A DNA stretch of 64,000 nucleotides from an uncultured Lachnospiraceae bacterium (GTDB lineage Bacteria; Bacillota; Clostridia; Lachnospirales; Lachnospiraceae): contig CAMNSD010000018.1 in the NCBI GenBank assembly GCA_946554445.1, positions 23,884 to 87,883 of the forward strand. Reading direction: 5' to 3'. A model generated the notes under the pieces. The model did no database searches. It worked only from the letters and a program-made list of their open reading frames with translations, and was not told where the DNA came from. Below, in pieces: positions 33,554 through 41,154 of this stretch. Made by a program: the position numbers and the translations under genes. How positions within the stretch are numbered: the first letter of the stretch is position 1; each line of letters starts with the position of its first letter.

Positions 33554-34264
33554 CTAAAGTGACAGCGGGTTGGAAAGGAAATTTCCCACCATGGATGTGA
33601 ACAGGCGCAGGCACCATGCGTTCATCATCAGCAGGAAAATCTGCCCGCCGAACATCCGGCACCATGATTTGAAGATGTTTGAAGTGGACTGGGAAGCGCC
33701 GGTGGCAAATGCCATGGGAGCCGTATATACGACCACGCCCAGCAGGACGTAGCGTTCCGCCGCTTCAAACAGCAGCTTGATATAGTTCCATGCGAGGATC
33801 AGTAGCAGGATCAGTGCAATCAGGGTAACGGAACCGCTGGCGCACACACCGAGGATTGTCAGCAGCACGGAATTAAAGTCCGCAAAGTTTAAGGGCGGCA
33901 GCTCCGAGGAGAGTATCCATGAATAGGGCGTCCCGCCGATGGAAAGCACAATGTCCGTGATCTGGTCACAGTAGTAGATCAGCCCGATAAACAGGACGGA
34001 ACGGATACTCAGCTTGAACGGATCTTCCGCCTCCACGCCTGCAATCAGCCCGAAGTTCTTAAAAAGCTGCCATATCCAGTTCAAAAGGACAAGCCCTATT
34101 GCGGTTCCGACAAATATCTTGTACATGGTTTCTGCAGCGGGAAAATACCGTAGGAAAGTCCCCATGTCACAGCCCAGGGCACCCAGTACCGAGGTGGAGA
34201 TCAGGTCAAGCCCGTTCATCACCTGTTTGGCAATCCATTCCACGATGCCGTCAAGTATGCCCAT
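33554..34264 (-). CDS. VirB6/TrbL-like polytopic channel protein
   Basis: A 236-residue membrane protein with about five hydrophobic helices (residues ~50-70, 85-110, 135-160, 165-190, 205-225) and an amphipathic N-terminus. It occupies the VirB6/TrbL slot between the VirB2-like subunit and later T4SS genes; such proteins form the inner-membrane pore. GGAGG ribosome-binding site. Confidence 0.75.
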   Translation of the reverse strand: MGILDGIVEWIAKQVMNGLDLISTSVLGALGCDMGTFLRYFPAAETMYKIFVGTAIGLVLLNWIWQLFKNFGLIAGVEAEDPFKLSIRSVLFIGLIYYCDQITDIVLSIGGTPYSWILSSELPPLNFADFNSVLLTILGVCASGSVTLIALILLLILAWNYIKLLFEAAERYVLLGVVVYTAPMAFATGASQSTSNIFKSWCRMFGGQIFLLMMNAWCLRLFTSMVGNFLSNPLSL

Positions 34265-34279
34265 GACTCACCCTCCTCT

Positions 34280-34672
34280 TTATCCATTCCATTTTCCGTC
34301 TGAAAAGAACGGCGTGACATAAGCGAGGATAAATCCGAGTCCGTTCAGGATCACCCATGAGATTGCAATGCGCTTGAGCCATGCGCGGGACTCATCCACG
34401 GTCTTGCCGGACTTGGAGAAGTTCATAAGGAGCAGGGCCACGGAAGCGGTGACAATGGCGGCAATGGTGGAAATGCCCAGTATCTTGCCGTAAACGTCCT
34501 TCATAATGGTCTCTGCCTTGGTCCACATATCCGTTGCAAGCACCTGATTGGTCTGCAGGGTAAAGAAGTAGGCAAAGGCCGCCGCCCCTACGATAAGGTT
34601 CTGGTAAGGGATGCGGAATTTCTTTTTCTTGGGAAGCTGGTTCCCGTCGGGGTTACAATTTTCTTTTTTCAA
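34280..34672 (-). CDS. VirB2/TrbC-like T4SS subunit, first gene of the T4SS operon
   Basis: A 130-residue protein starting at TTG (34670-34672) after AGGAGGTAATTCA. A basic N-terminus precedes three hydrophobic segments (about 27-45, 60-85, 105-122), a topology like TrbC/VirB2 pilin-type subunits. It is the first gene after the promoter at 34873-34901 and the leader hairpins. Sequence is too divergent for a firm call. Confidence 0.6.
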   Translation of the reverse strand: MKKENCNPDGNQLPKKKKFRIPYQNLIVGAAAFAYFFTLQTNQVLATDMWTKAETIMKDVYGKILGISTIAAIVTASVALLLMNFSKSGKTVDESRAWLKRIAISWVILNGLGFILAYVTPFFSDGKWNG

Positions 34673-34704
34673 TGAATTACCTCCTGTGAAATTTGATATG
34701 GTAG

Positions 34705-34739
34705 AAAAAACCGGCAGTTCCCGAAGGAGTGCCGGTTTT
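34705..34739 (-). terminator. Terminator-like hairpin in T4SS leader
   Basis: On the minus strand AAAACCGGCA pairs with TGCCGGTTTT around a 13-base loop and is followed by TTTTTTCTAC. It lies between the promoter and the first T4SS gene, so it would attenuate the operon unless bypassed. Confidence 0.65.
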
Positions 34740-34793
34740 CAAAGCCCCGTTTTACGGGGGCTGCCATGCAGAAAACACATGGCGTCTGTACTG

Positions 34794-34823
34794 CAAAAAA
34801 ATAACACCTGCGTATGCAGATGC
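34794..34823 (-). terminator. Second terminator-like hairpin in T4SS leader
   Basis: On the minus strand CATCTGC and GCAGGTG pair around a 4-base loop (one G-U), followed by TTATTTTTTT. It is the promoter-proximal of two such structures. Confidence 0.5.
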
Positions 34824-34872
34824 CTTAAAAAATGGAATGGATATGGGTGCAGATACAATTTTGAGCATGACC

Positions 34873-34901
34873 ATTATAACATGGGCATTTTTACCTGTAA
34901 A
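34873..34901 (-). promoter_or_regulatory. Promoter of the T4SS operon
   Basis: On the minus strand TTTACA (34896-34901), a 17-base spacer and TATAAT (34873-34878). It matches the Tad operon promoter at 17312-17340 in hexamers and spacing. Confidence 0.82.
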
Positions 34902-34957
34902 TCGCAATACAGTGCCAGTTTGCGCAATTTGTGCGCCAATTTGGTGCCATTTTATTA
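34902..34957 (-). promoter_or_regulatory. Conserved upstream element with TGGCAC repeats, copy 2
   Basis: On the minus strand ATGGCAC, TTGGCGC and TGGCAC in direct repeat, ending TTGCGA next to the -35, aligning with 17341-17400. It overlaps the last codons of the upstream regulator gene. Expected activator site for conjugation genes. Confidence 0.72.
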
Positions 34958-35494
34958 TTTGCCTTTTGGAAAGAACTTATCCAGCGTTTCCAAGCAGTCT
35001 TTTGAGGTATATCCCCACAGAATAGAGCTGAGAGCATTGACTGCCTCCGGACGTTTCCGGTAGTAAGTTCTGTGGGAGATGTTCGCAATATGCGGGCGCA
35101 GGTTCTCAATGATCTCATCCACATTTTGGAGCTGCTGGGGGGAGAGGTAGCTGTAATAGAGTATCCAGTAGTATTGTTCCCCGTGTTTATGCTTACTTCG
35201 CAGGATGTCTACGGCGGAGTTTAAGAGTGTCAGCATCCTGTTGCTGCGCTCAATGCTCTTTGCATAGTCCTCCAGCTTGGAACCGCCGATGTCTGCCCCG
35301 GCAAGGTAGATGGAGTCCAGAAATTCCTCTATGCTGCTTCCGTACTCAATCTCAAAGGTGCTTCTTACCTGCTGGACAGCAAGTTCAAGGTTCCAGACGG
35401 CATCCCGGTAGTTCTTAAGCAATTTCCATGTGTCGTGGAACAGGGGATTTTCCTGCTCGGTGGGTATGTTCTTGTTTGGTCTTGTGTTTGGCAT
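34955..35494 (-). CDS. Phage ArpU/RinA-like or sigma-region-4-like regulator
   Basis: A 179-residue soluble protein whose C-terminal ~70 residues (LYYSYLSPQQLQNVDEIIEN, then NISHRTYYRKRPEAVNALSS) match the helix-turn-helix end of sigma region 4-like phage regulators of the ArpU/RinA type. The N-terminal part is helical. Located immediately upstream of the T4SS promoter and sharing its element, it is a candidate activator for the T4SS and Tad promoters. This role is inferred. Confidence 0.6.
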   Translation of the reverse strand: MPNTRPNKNIPTEQENPLFHDTWKLLKNYRDAVWNLELAVQQVRSTFEIEYGSSIEEFLDSIYLAGADIGGSKLEDYAKSIERSNRMLTLLNSAVDILRSKHKHGEQYYWILYYSYLSPQQLQNVDEIIENLRPHIANISHRTYYRKRPEAVNALSSILWGYTSKDCLETLDKFFPKGK

Positions 35495-35500
35495 AATGTT

Positions 35501-36688
35501 TTACCTTCTTTCTTCATTTTTACTTTCAGTCTGGTTGGCAGGTACAGGGGTATGGCTGTCTTCCGGCGGGCTGACAGGGGAGAGCGTCAGTTCAAACCGA
35601 TAGGGCATCTTCCCATCCGGGCAGGTAATCTGTAAGGAATACTTAACAATACTTTCTTTGCAGTCGGATAAGGGATATAACTTATATTGGGTTCGAGAAC
35701 ACTCGCAGCACGAAACCCCTTGTGCCGCAAGGATTTGAGCCACTTTTTGGACTATTTTTTTCATGTGCGGTTTTGAAACGCAAGCGTCCTGCCCTGAAAC
35801 GCTGCTGTCCGCCTCCATGATGGTGATCTGTTCATCCCGGATGGGTTCTGTTTCAGGAATGGGTGATGTATCCGAAATATGTACGGGAACCTGAAAGGTC
35901 ATGGAAATTTCCTCCTTATCAATCATTACGTCACTGATATTAAACATGGTGGACAAATAGCTGCACAGGTAGATGACGCTGCCATGCCTGCCGGTGAAGG
36001 ACACCAGTGAGAGATATTCTTTGTCCTGCAGCTTGCTTAAGATGCGGCTTACCGTTGATTTTGAGATGCCCCAGCGCAGGGCAAGGTCACTGAAACTGAT
36101 CAGTGGGTTTCCGGTGCAGTTGCGGAAATACACCACAGGCCCAAGTTCGGAACCCTGCACCTGCCCGTCGTTGTAGATAGCGTGTACCCATAAGTCCAGC
36201 ACAATATCCATTTCAGAGCATTTTCCTATGCTGATCAGCTCATGGACGGCTGCAACCGGGAAAAAGAAAAAACCCACATCCTTCAGACATGGGTAATTGT
36301 AGTCAAGCGCCGTATTGTGCTGCTTCCAGTTGGTGATACTGAATTTGACAAGATTGTTCCTGCCAAGCCGGGTATAGGTAATGTAGTTCTGCTTCTGCAG
36401 GAAGTCCAGAATGGACAGCGCTTGGTGCTGGAAACGTGTGCGGAACCATTCCGCCAGTTCCGAGGTTCTGCAGATCCATTCGCCCGGACCTACCAGATAG
36501 GAAATTCCCTCTATCCGGCGGTAAGAGGAGCGGAAGTTGGCATAGGAGCAGAGTGTCATGTAATAAAAAAGATAGGAGCTTCCGTTGGTGCGGATGTCCC
36601 TATCTTCCATAAGGCTGCGGAGGAACTCACGGTAAATGCGGCACCGTGGGTAGTCTACGATTTGTTTTAGTTCTAATTGATATTCCAT
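35501..36688 (-). CDS. Replication-initiator-like wHTH protein
   Basis: A 395-residue protein with two winged-helix regions: residues ~60-125 (QALSILDFLQKQNYITY, with following basic strand) and ~195-245 (FSDLALRWGISKSTVSRILS). The arrangement resembles RepA/RepN-type plasmid initiators and ICE replication proteins. The C-terminal ~120 residues are Ser/Pro/Glu-rich and without motif. First gene from the right end of the ICE, with its own promoter-operator and leader hairpin. Confidence 0.65.
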   Translation of the reverse strand: MEYQLELKQIVDYPRCRIYREFLRSLMEDRDIRTNGSSYLFYYMTLCSYANFRSSYRRIEGISYLVGPGEWICRTSELAEWFRTRFQHQALSILDFLQKQNYITYTRLGRNNLVKFSITNWKQHNTALDYNYPCLKDVGFFFFPVAAVHELISIGKCSEMDIVLDLWVHAIYNDGQVQGSELGPVVYFRNCTGNPLISFSDLALRWGISKSTVSRILSKLQDKEYLSLVSFTGRHGSVIYLCSYLSTMFNISDVMIDKEEISMTFQVPVHISDTSPIPETEPIRDEQITIMEADSSVSGQDACVSKPHMKKIVQKVAQILAAQGVSCCECSRTQYKLYPLSDCKESIVKYSLQITCPDGKMPYRFELTLSPVSPPEDSHTPVPANQTESKNEERR

Positions 36689-36709
36689 AATTTCTCCTTT
36701 TCAATACAA

Positions 36710-36737
36710 AATGCCCCGCATATAGCTACGGGGCATT
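36710..36737 (-). terminator. Leader hairpin before the replication-initiator-like gene
   Basis: AATGCCCCG pairs with CGGGGCATT with a short loop; on the minus strand it is followed by TTGTATTG. It is inside the leader of the downstream gene, so it may attenuate expression. Confidence 0.5.
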
Positions 36738-36759
36738 AGGAATAAATAGTTGTTGAAAT

Positions 36760-36778
36760 ACGGTTGACCGTTATTGTA
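36760..36778 (-). promoter_or_regulatory. Putative -10 and overlapping operator of replication-type gene
   Basis: On the minus strand TACAAT (36773-36778) with a weak -35; just downstream lies the palindrome ACGGT-CA-ACCGT (36760-36771) at the expected transcription start. A repressor bound here would block transcription. Confidence 0.4.
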
Positions 36779-36831
36779 TAATTGCAAGAAGCAAGGTGCA
36801 TTTTGGATAGGTTATCTGTAATTCAGTATAA

Positions 36832-36975
36832 GTCTGTCTATTAGAAACTGAATCCGAGTGCGGTTTTTTGTCAAACAATGAGGAGGCACAGAAGTTATCT
36901 TCCGCTATTTATCAGGAAAAAGCAGCTTGGGCGATTCATTTGGCGATTCTGCAGTATTTGAACAGTAAGAAATGA
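36832..36975 (+). pseudogene. 3' remnant of a chromosomal gene at ICE junction
   Basis: A 47-codon open frame after an in-frame stop (36829-36831), ending TGA at 36973-36975, without any start codon plus ribosome-binding site at its beginning. The reading frame ends with AIHLAILQYLNSKK, which looks like a natural C-terminal helix. It lies just before the threonylcarbamoyl-AMP synthase gene. I cannot name the parent; the pattern suits a gene cut by ICE insertion, or an unrelated open frame. Confidence 0.35.
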
Positions 36976-36996
36976 GGATAAAGGAAGCGTACTGAC

Positions 36997-38049
36997 GTGA
37001 AGACCAGAATAGTAGAGATAGAGGAAGAACATATAGATCAGGAAACAATTCGAGAGGCCGGAGAGATCATACGTTCCGGTGGCCTGGTGGCTTTTCCGAC
37101 AGAGACGGTGTATGGTCTGGGTGGGGATGCCTTAAACCCGGCGTCTTCCCGTAAAATTTATGAGGCCAAGGGCAGACCTTCCGACAATCCGCTGATCGTA
37201 CATATTGCCAAGTGGGAGGCGCTTTCGGCCATTGTGAAGAACATACCGGAAGAGGCGGTCAGACTGGCGCAGGTCTATTGGCCGGGACCGCTTACTATGA
37301 TCTTGGAGAAATCAGATTTGGTGCCGGCAGAAACCACAGGGGGCCTGAATACAGTGGCTGTACGTATGCCTTCCCATAAGACGGCTCTTGCTTTTATTGA
37401 GGCGGCGGGCGGTTATGTGGCCGCTCCCAGCGCGAATCGTTCAGGCAGGCCTAGCCCTACCCTGGCCAGATATGTATCCCAGGATTTGGCAGGCAGGATT
37501 GAGATGATCATAGACGGCGGGGATGTGGAACTGGGGCTGGAATCCACAATCGTGGATTTGACTGCCGGGACGCCTGTCATTCTGCGTCCGGGTTATATTA
37601 CTAGGGTGATGTTGGAAAGTACCCTTGGGCGGGTGGAAGAGGATGTCACAATCCTATGCGATGACAGCGGACAGGCCCCGAAAGCGCCGGGCATGAAATA
37701 CAGGCACTATGCGCCGAAAGGAGAACTGACGATTATTTCCGGGCCGCAACAGGCAGTGACGGACTATATTAATGCACAGTTGGATCGATACCGGACTGAG
37801 AATAAGAAGACGGGAGTGATTGCTTCTGAGGCAACGGTTAGCGCCTACCGCGCTGATGTGTGTAAGAATGGAGGCAGCCGCCAGGATGAGAGCGCTCTGG
37901 CCAGAAGGCTTTATCGTATTCTGCGGGAATTTGATGACGAGGATGTGGAGATCATATACGCAGAGAGTTTTGAGGGCGCCGGCGTGGGACAGGCTGTGAT
38001 GAACAGACTTTTGAAGGCGGCGGGACATAGGGTAACGGAGTTGAAATAA
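36997..38049 (+). CDS. ywlC: L-threonylcarbamoyladenylate synthase (Sua5/YwlC type)
   Basis: A 350-residue protein with the YrdC/Sua5 domain (SGGLVAFPTETVYGLGGDAL, KGRPSDNPLIVH, WPGPLTMIL) and the extra C-terminal Sua5 domain of the longer form. It makes threonylcarbamoyl-AMP for the t6A37 modification of ANN-decoding tRNAs. GTG start after AAAGGAAG. Followed by rpiB; both read away from the ICE. Confidence 0.92.
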   Translation: MKTRIVEIEEEHIDQETIREAGEIIRSGGLVAFPTETVYGLGGDALNPASSRKIYEAKGRPSDNPLIVHIAKWEALSAIVKNIPEEAVRLAQVYWPGPLTMILEKSDLVPAETTGGLNTVAVRMPSHKTALAFIEAAGGYVAAPSANRSGRPSPTLARYVSQDLAGRIEMIIDGGDVELGLESTIVDLTAGTPVILRPGYITRVMLESTLGRVEEDVTILCDDSGQAPKAPGMKYRHYAPKGELTIISGPQQAVTDYINAQLDRYRTENKKTGVIASEATVSAYRADVCKNGGSRQDESALARRLYRILREFDDEDVEIIYAESFEGAGVGQAVMNRLLKAAGHRVTELK

Positions 38050-38115
38050 CGCGTATTTTGGTGTAAGATAATAAAATAATAAAAAGAGAGAAGTCACTTA
38101 TGGAGGAGGAAAAAT

Positions 38116-38547
38116 ATGATAGCAATCGGCAGTGATCATGGCGGATTTGATTTAAGACAGAAAGTGATGGCGCATCTGAAAGAGCGGGGATTTGAGTATA
38201 AGGATTATGGCTGCGAGGATAAGAGTTCCTGTGATTATCCGGTTTATGGAGCGGCGGTTGCCAAAGCGGTGGCTTCCGGGGAGTGTGACCGGGGAATCGT
38301 TATCTGTACCACAGGTATCGGCATTTCCATGACAGCAAATAAGGTGAAAGGAATACGCTGTGCACTCTGCGGCGATCCGGTGTCTGCGCGACTTACGAGA
38401 GAGCATAACAATGCCAACGTGCTTGCCATGGGAGCGGCGATCATTGGAGAGAGCGTGGCACTCAATATTGTAGATATCTTTTTGGATACGGAATTTTCCG
38501 GGGTGGAGAGACACCAGAGGAGAGTAGATCTGATCGAACAATGTTAA
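38116..38547 (+). CDS. rpiB: Ribose-5-phosphate isomerase B
   Basis: A 143-residue RpiB/LacAB-family enzyme: N-terminal MIAIGSDHGGFDLR, then ICTTGIGISMTANK including the catalytic loop, and GDPVSARLTREHNNANVL. It interconverts ribose-5-phosphate and ribulose-5-phosphate in the pentose phosphate pathway. AGGAGG site. Confidence 0.93.
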   Translation: MIAIGSDHGGFDLRQKVMAHLKERGFEYKDYGCEDKSSCDYPVYGAAVAKAVASGECDRGIVICTTGIGISMTANKVKGIRCALCGDPVSARLTREHNNANVLAMGAAIIGESVALNIVDIFLDTEFSGVERHQRRVDLIEQC

Positions 38548-38562
38548 GGTCGGAGGGAATAT

Positions 38563-39762
38563 ATGGAGAGAAAGCAAAAACTGGCAGCTTGTCTGGCTCT
38601 TATTTTGCTATGCACTGTTATGCCCTTCTCCGTACAAGCCACGGAGGAGACCAAGGAGAAAATCCGTCAGGCGGAGCGGGAGAAACAGGAGACGGAATCT
38701 CAGCTTGACCAGACGGAGGAGAACCTGGAAAAACTGAATCAGCAGCAGAGTTCCCTGCAAGGCGCGTTATCGACTTTGAATACGGAATTGACGCAGGTGA
38801 GTAATAACTTAAGTGAACTGGAGCAGAACATCGTTGATAAGGAAGCCGAGATCGCAGCGCTTGACGAAGAGATAGAGGTTGTAACGGGAGAACTGGAAGA
38901 AGCGATTGCACTGAAGGACGATCATTATAATACGATGAAGCATCAGATTCAGTTTATGTATGAGCGCGGCGACTTTTTATATATGGAACTCTTTTTTTCG
39001 TCAGGCAATTTTTCTGATTTTCTGAATAAAAATGATTATATTGAACAGTTAGCTTCTTATCAGCAGAAAGTGCTGCAGGAATATAAGGATTCCCAGGCGG
39101 CCATGGAGCAGAAACAGGCGGAACTGGAACTGGCGAAAGAAAAGCAGGAGGAGAACAAGGCGGAACTGGATGAATATAAGATTCAGGTAGTGGCGGAACA
39201 GAGCCGTGTATCCGGCCTGGTCAGTCAGACGTCCAATTCCATCAATGCCACGGCCAGCCAGATTTCTGAGGCGGAGGCGGAAGCGCTCGCCTATGAGCAG
39301 AAAATCAAGGAGCAGGAAGAAAACCTGACCGCCCTGCGTGCCAAGCTGGCGGAGGAAATGCGGATGTCGGAACTGGCGGCCCAGTCCAGCTGGCGTGATA
39401 TTTCGGAAGTGGATTTTGCCGAGGGGGACAGATATCTTCTGGCCAATCTGATCTACTGTGAGGCCGGGGGAGAACCCTATGCCGGTCAGGTGGCGGTGGG
39501 ATCGGTGGTGATCAATCGCGTGCTCAGTTCGGTCTATCCTGATACAGTAACGGGTGTTATTTATCAGAACAAGCAATTTTCTCCTGTGGGCAGCGGCAGA
39601 CTTGCGCTGGCATTGGCGGAAGGCAGGGCTACAGCCAGATGTTATCAGGCGGCGGATGAAGTGATGAGCGGCGCTACCAATGTGGGAAACTGTGTATATT
39701 TTAGGACGCCGATAGATGGGATTACCCCCCAATACAGAATTGGCGGACATATATTCTATTGA
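38563..39762 (+). CDS. Secreted coiled-coil cell-wall hydrolase (SleB/CwlJ, Hydrolase_2)
   Basis: A 399-residue protein with a signal peptide (LAACLALILLCTVMPFSVQA), a long coiled coil rich in Gln/Glu (about 25-270), and a C-terminal SleB/CwlJ-type Hydrolase_2 domain (ANLIYCEAGGEPYAGQVAVG, then NKQFSPVG). The Glu in YCEAGGEP is the catalytic acid expected for this family of lytic transglycosylase-like enzymes. The coiled coil is like that of PcsB/CwlO proteins that respond to FtsEX. It overlaps the convergent DUF402 gene by 7 bp. Confidence 0.85.
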   Translation: MERKQKLAACLALILLCTVMPFSVQATEETKEKIRQAEREKQETESQLDQTEENLEKLNQQQSSLQGALSTLNTELTQVSNNLSELEQNIVDKEAEIAALDEEIEVVTGELEEAIALKDDHYNTMKHQIQFMYERGDFLYMELFFSSGNFSDFLNKNDYIEQLASYQQKVLQEYKDSQAAMEQKQAELELAKEKQEENKAELDEYKIQVVAEQSRVSGLVSQTSNSINATASQISEAEAEALAYEQKIKEQEENLTALRAKLAEEMRMSELAAQSSWRDISEVDFAEGDRYLLANLIYCEAGGEPYAGQVAVGSVVINRVLSSVYPDTVTGVIYQNKQFSPVGSGRLALALAEGRATARCYQAADEVMSGATNVGNCVYFRTPIDGITPQYRIGGHIFY

Positions 39763-40238
39763 TTTACATATTGCGTGAGAGGAGTCTGCAACTGATCAAA
39801 TCCACCGTTATAAATGATCTGTAACAGGTGGTTCAGGCTGAGAAGTGATTTTTTGAGCATATCATCGGTGAGCAGACCGCTTTCCTGGGCGGTGACAAGT
39901 TCATCGAGGTCAACGACTTTGACAAAACCGTCCGGATAAACGATCACATCTGCGAGGAGATCCGTGATTATATAGGTATCTGTGCCGGCATCATAATCAT
40001 AGTCGACAATATCGCAGTACCAGTACAGAAGTGAGTTGTCTTCTCGATAGAAGCGGCTCACTTTAATACCTTCTTGCAGATAGTAGCAGGAAAAGCCATG
40101 ATGGAGATCCTTGCGGGGTTTCAGGGTGTTCCAGCCAGTTACGATAATCTTTTCATCGCGGTGTAATACCCTGTCATCTTTCAACAGTACACATTCTTCC
40201 GGAATCAGTCTTTTACGGTATAAGATTGGCCCTGCCAT
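39756..40238 (-). CDS. DUF402 protein (nucleoside-phosphate phosphatase-like)
   Basis: A 160-residue soluble protein with the DUF402 core: GFSCYYLQEGIKVSRFYRED, LYWYCDIVDYDYD and VYPDGFVKVVDLDEL supply the conserved acidic residues. Characterised relatives hydrolyse nucleoside tri- or diphosphates (NtdP-like). Convergent with the hydrolase gene. Precise substrate unknown. Confidence 0.8.
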   Translation of the reverse strand: MAGPILYRKRLIPEECVLLKDDRVLHRDEKIIVTGWNTLKPRKDLHHGFSCYYLQEGIKVSRFYREDNSLLYWYCDIVDYDYDAGTDTYIITDLLADVIVYPDGFVKVVDLDELVTAQESGLLTDDMLKKSLLSLNHLLQIIYNGGFDQLQTPLTQYVNQ

Positions 40239-40366
40239 ACTACCTCCCCATAGATAAAGAAAACATGCAACGACTTCTTACTCGATACGTTACACTTATG
40301 ACGGTCAAAAGTCAATGTAAATTGTTTTAAATGCTTTGATTATTTCTCTCATTTTCACAATAATAC

Positions 40367-40395
40367 TGGACATAGGTACCAAAAATGGATATAAT
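40367..40395 (+). promoter_or_regulatory. Promoter of the atp operon
   Basis: TGGACA (40367-40372), 17 bases, TATAAT (40390-40395). It is 36 bases before the first reading frame at 40431. Confidence 0.7.
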
Positions 40396-40430
40396 TTTAC
40401 TGTTAGGTTTTATTTGGAAAGGGATATATT

Positions 40431-40727
40431 TTGAAATATAACAGAAATGTCTACCAGGCGCTTATGATGATCACCCAGTTTGGCGTAAATATGCTGGTGC
40501 CCATACTGCTCTGTTCTTTTGCAGGAATGTTTATCGATCGTAAATTGGGAACCTCAGTCTGGACGGTGGTGCTTTTTTTTGTCGGTGCGCTGGCTGGATT
40601 TACCAATGTGTTTCGGTTTGCCAAAAAAATTTATGAGACGCCGGCTGTTACCCGCAGGCGAAGGATGGATAGAGACGCCAGGGATGGACAGAATGCAGAT
40701 AAAGCAGCTGGCAATGGAAAGAATTGA
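40431..40727 (+). CDS. AtpZ/AtpI-type small membrane protein
   Basis: A 98-residue protein starting at TTG after GGAAAGGG. Two membrane helices (about 12-32 and 42-62) and a basic tail fit AtpZ, a helper for assembly or ion transport of the F1Fo complex. Upstream of atpI in the atp operon. Confidence 0.75.
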   Translation: MKYNRNVYQALMMITQFGVNMLVPILLCSFAGMFIDRKLGTSVWTVVLFFVGALAGFTNVFRFAKKIYETPAVTRRRRMDRDARDGQNADKAAGNGKN

Positions 40728-40750
40728 TAGAATCGTGGTGGATATGGTTT

Positions 40751-41140
40751 ATGAAAAGAAAAATAGATCCAACGTTGTTTGAACTTTGTCTGGGAATCTT
40801 TTTATATGGAATTGTTTTTGAAATCATACTGCTGTTTTTTTCAAGGGACATTTCTTATAGTCTGGGATTATGGATTGGAGTAATACTCGCTATGGCGGGG
40901 GCCGTTCATATGTGGTGGTCTTTGGACAGAGGGCTTGATATGGCTGAAAAGGACGCCGTAAAGAGTATGGGTGTCAACAACATCATACGCTATCTGGTGT
41001 TGGTACTTGTGATAGCCGCACTCATTTACACCGAGTTTGCCAATCCTATTTTTGCGTTTTGCGGTTATATGGGCATGAAGTTATCTGCCTATTTTAATCC
41101 GCTCATACACAGGCTTTGTACCAGAAAAATAGATGTGTAA
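40751..41140 (+). CDS. atpI: ATP synthase protein I
   Basis: A 129-residue protein with four membrane helices (about 10-30, 35-55, 75-95, 100-120) and polar ends, matching AtpI, which helps assemble the c-ring. The ATG at 40751 is chosen because family members start KKxDPT; a TTG 27 bases upstream, overlapping the atpZ stop, is an alternative. Confidence 0.75.
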   Translation: MKRKIDPTLFELCLGIFLYGIVFEIILLFFSRDISYSLGLWIGVILAMAGAVHMWWSLDRGLDMAEKDAVKSMGVNNIIRYLVLVLVIAALIYTEFANPIFAFCGYMGMKLSAYFNPLIHRLCTRKIDV

Positions 41141-41154
41141 AAGGAGGTGAAAGT

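Larger units (their letters stand above)
34673..34872 (-). other. Long structured leader of the T4SS operon
   Basis: About 200 bases of 5' leader with no convincingly translated gene. In transcription order it has a hairpin followed by T residues (34794-34823), a GC hairpin (34743-34762), and a strong terminator-like hairpin (34705-34739). Confidence 0.6.
1..36800. mobile_element. Integrative conjugative element, right-hand portion (left end outside window)
   Basis: A contiguous block of conjugation and element-maintenance genes almost all on the minus strand: VirB2-like, VirB6-like, NlpC/P60, PrgI-VirB4, VirD4, Ssb, sigma-like and XRE regulators, and a full Tad pilus operon. Housekeeping genes begin immediately to the right (threonylcarbamoyl-AMP synthase at 36997). 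Neither relaxase nor integrase is seen, so the element must continue left of position 1. The right boundary is inferred to lie between about 36780 and 36900, between the replication-type gene promoter and a chromosomal ORF remnant; no attachment-site duplication can be checked because the other end is missing. Confidence 0.85.
36689..36996. other. ICE right-boundary region
   Basis: No full gene. From left to right it holds a leader hairpin (36710-36737), a putative operator with -10 element (36760-36778), a stretch with no assigned signal (about 36780-36830) and an ORF remnant ending at 36975. The ICE/chromosome junction is expected here. Confidence 0.6.

Noticed and set aside
34752..34868. 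38-codon frame in T4SS leader (starts MLKIVSAPISIPFF)
   Set aside because: Its ATG is only four bases after the -10, so it would probably not be in the transcript, and no ribosome-binding site exists; it could only be leaderless.
34729..35025. 98-codon plus-strand frame over the T4SS promoter
   Set aside because: It runs through the leader hairpins, promoter and shared element on the opposite strand; explained as a shadow.
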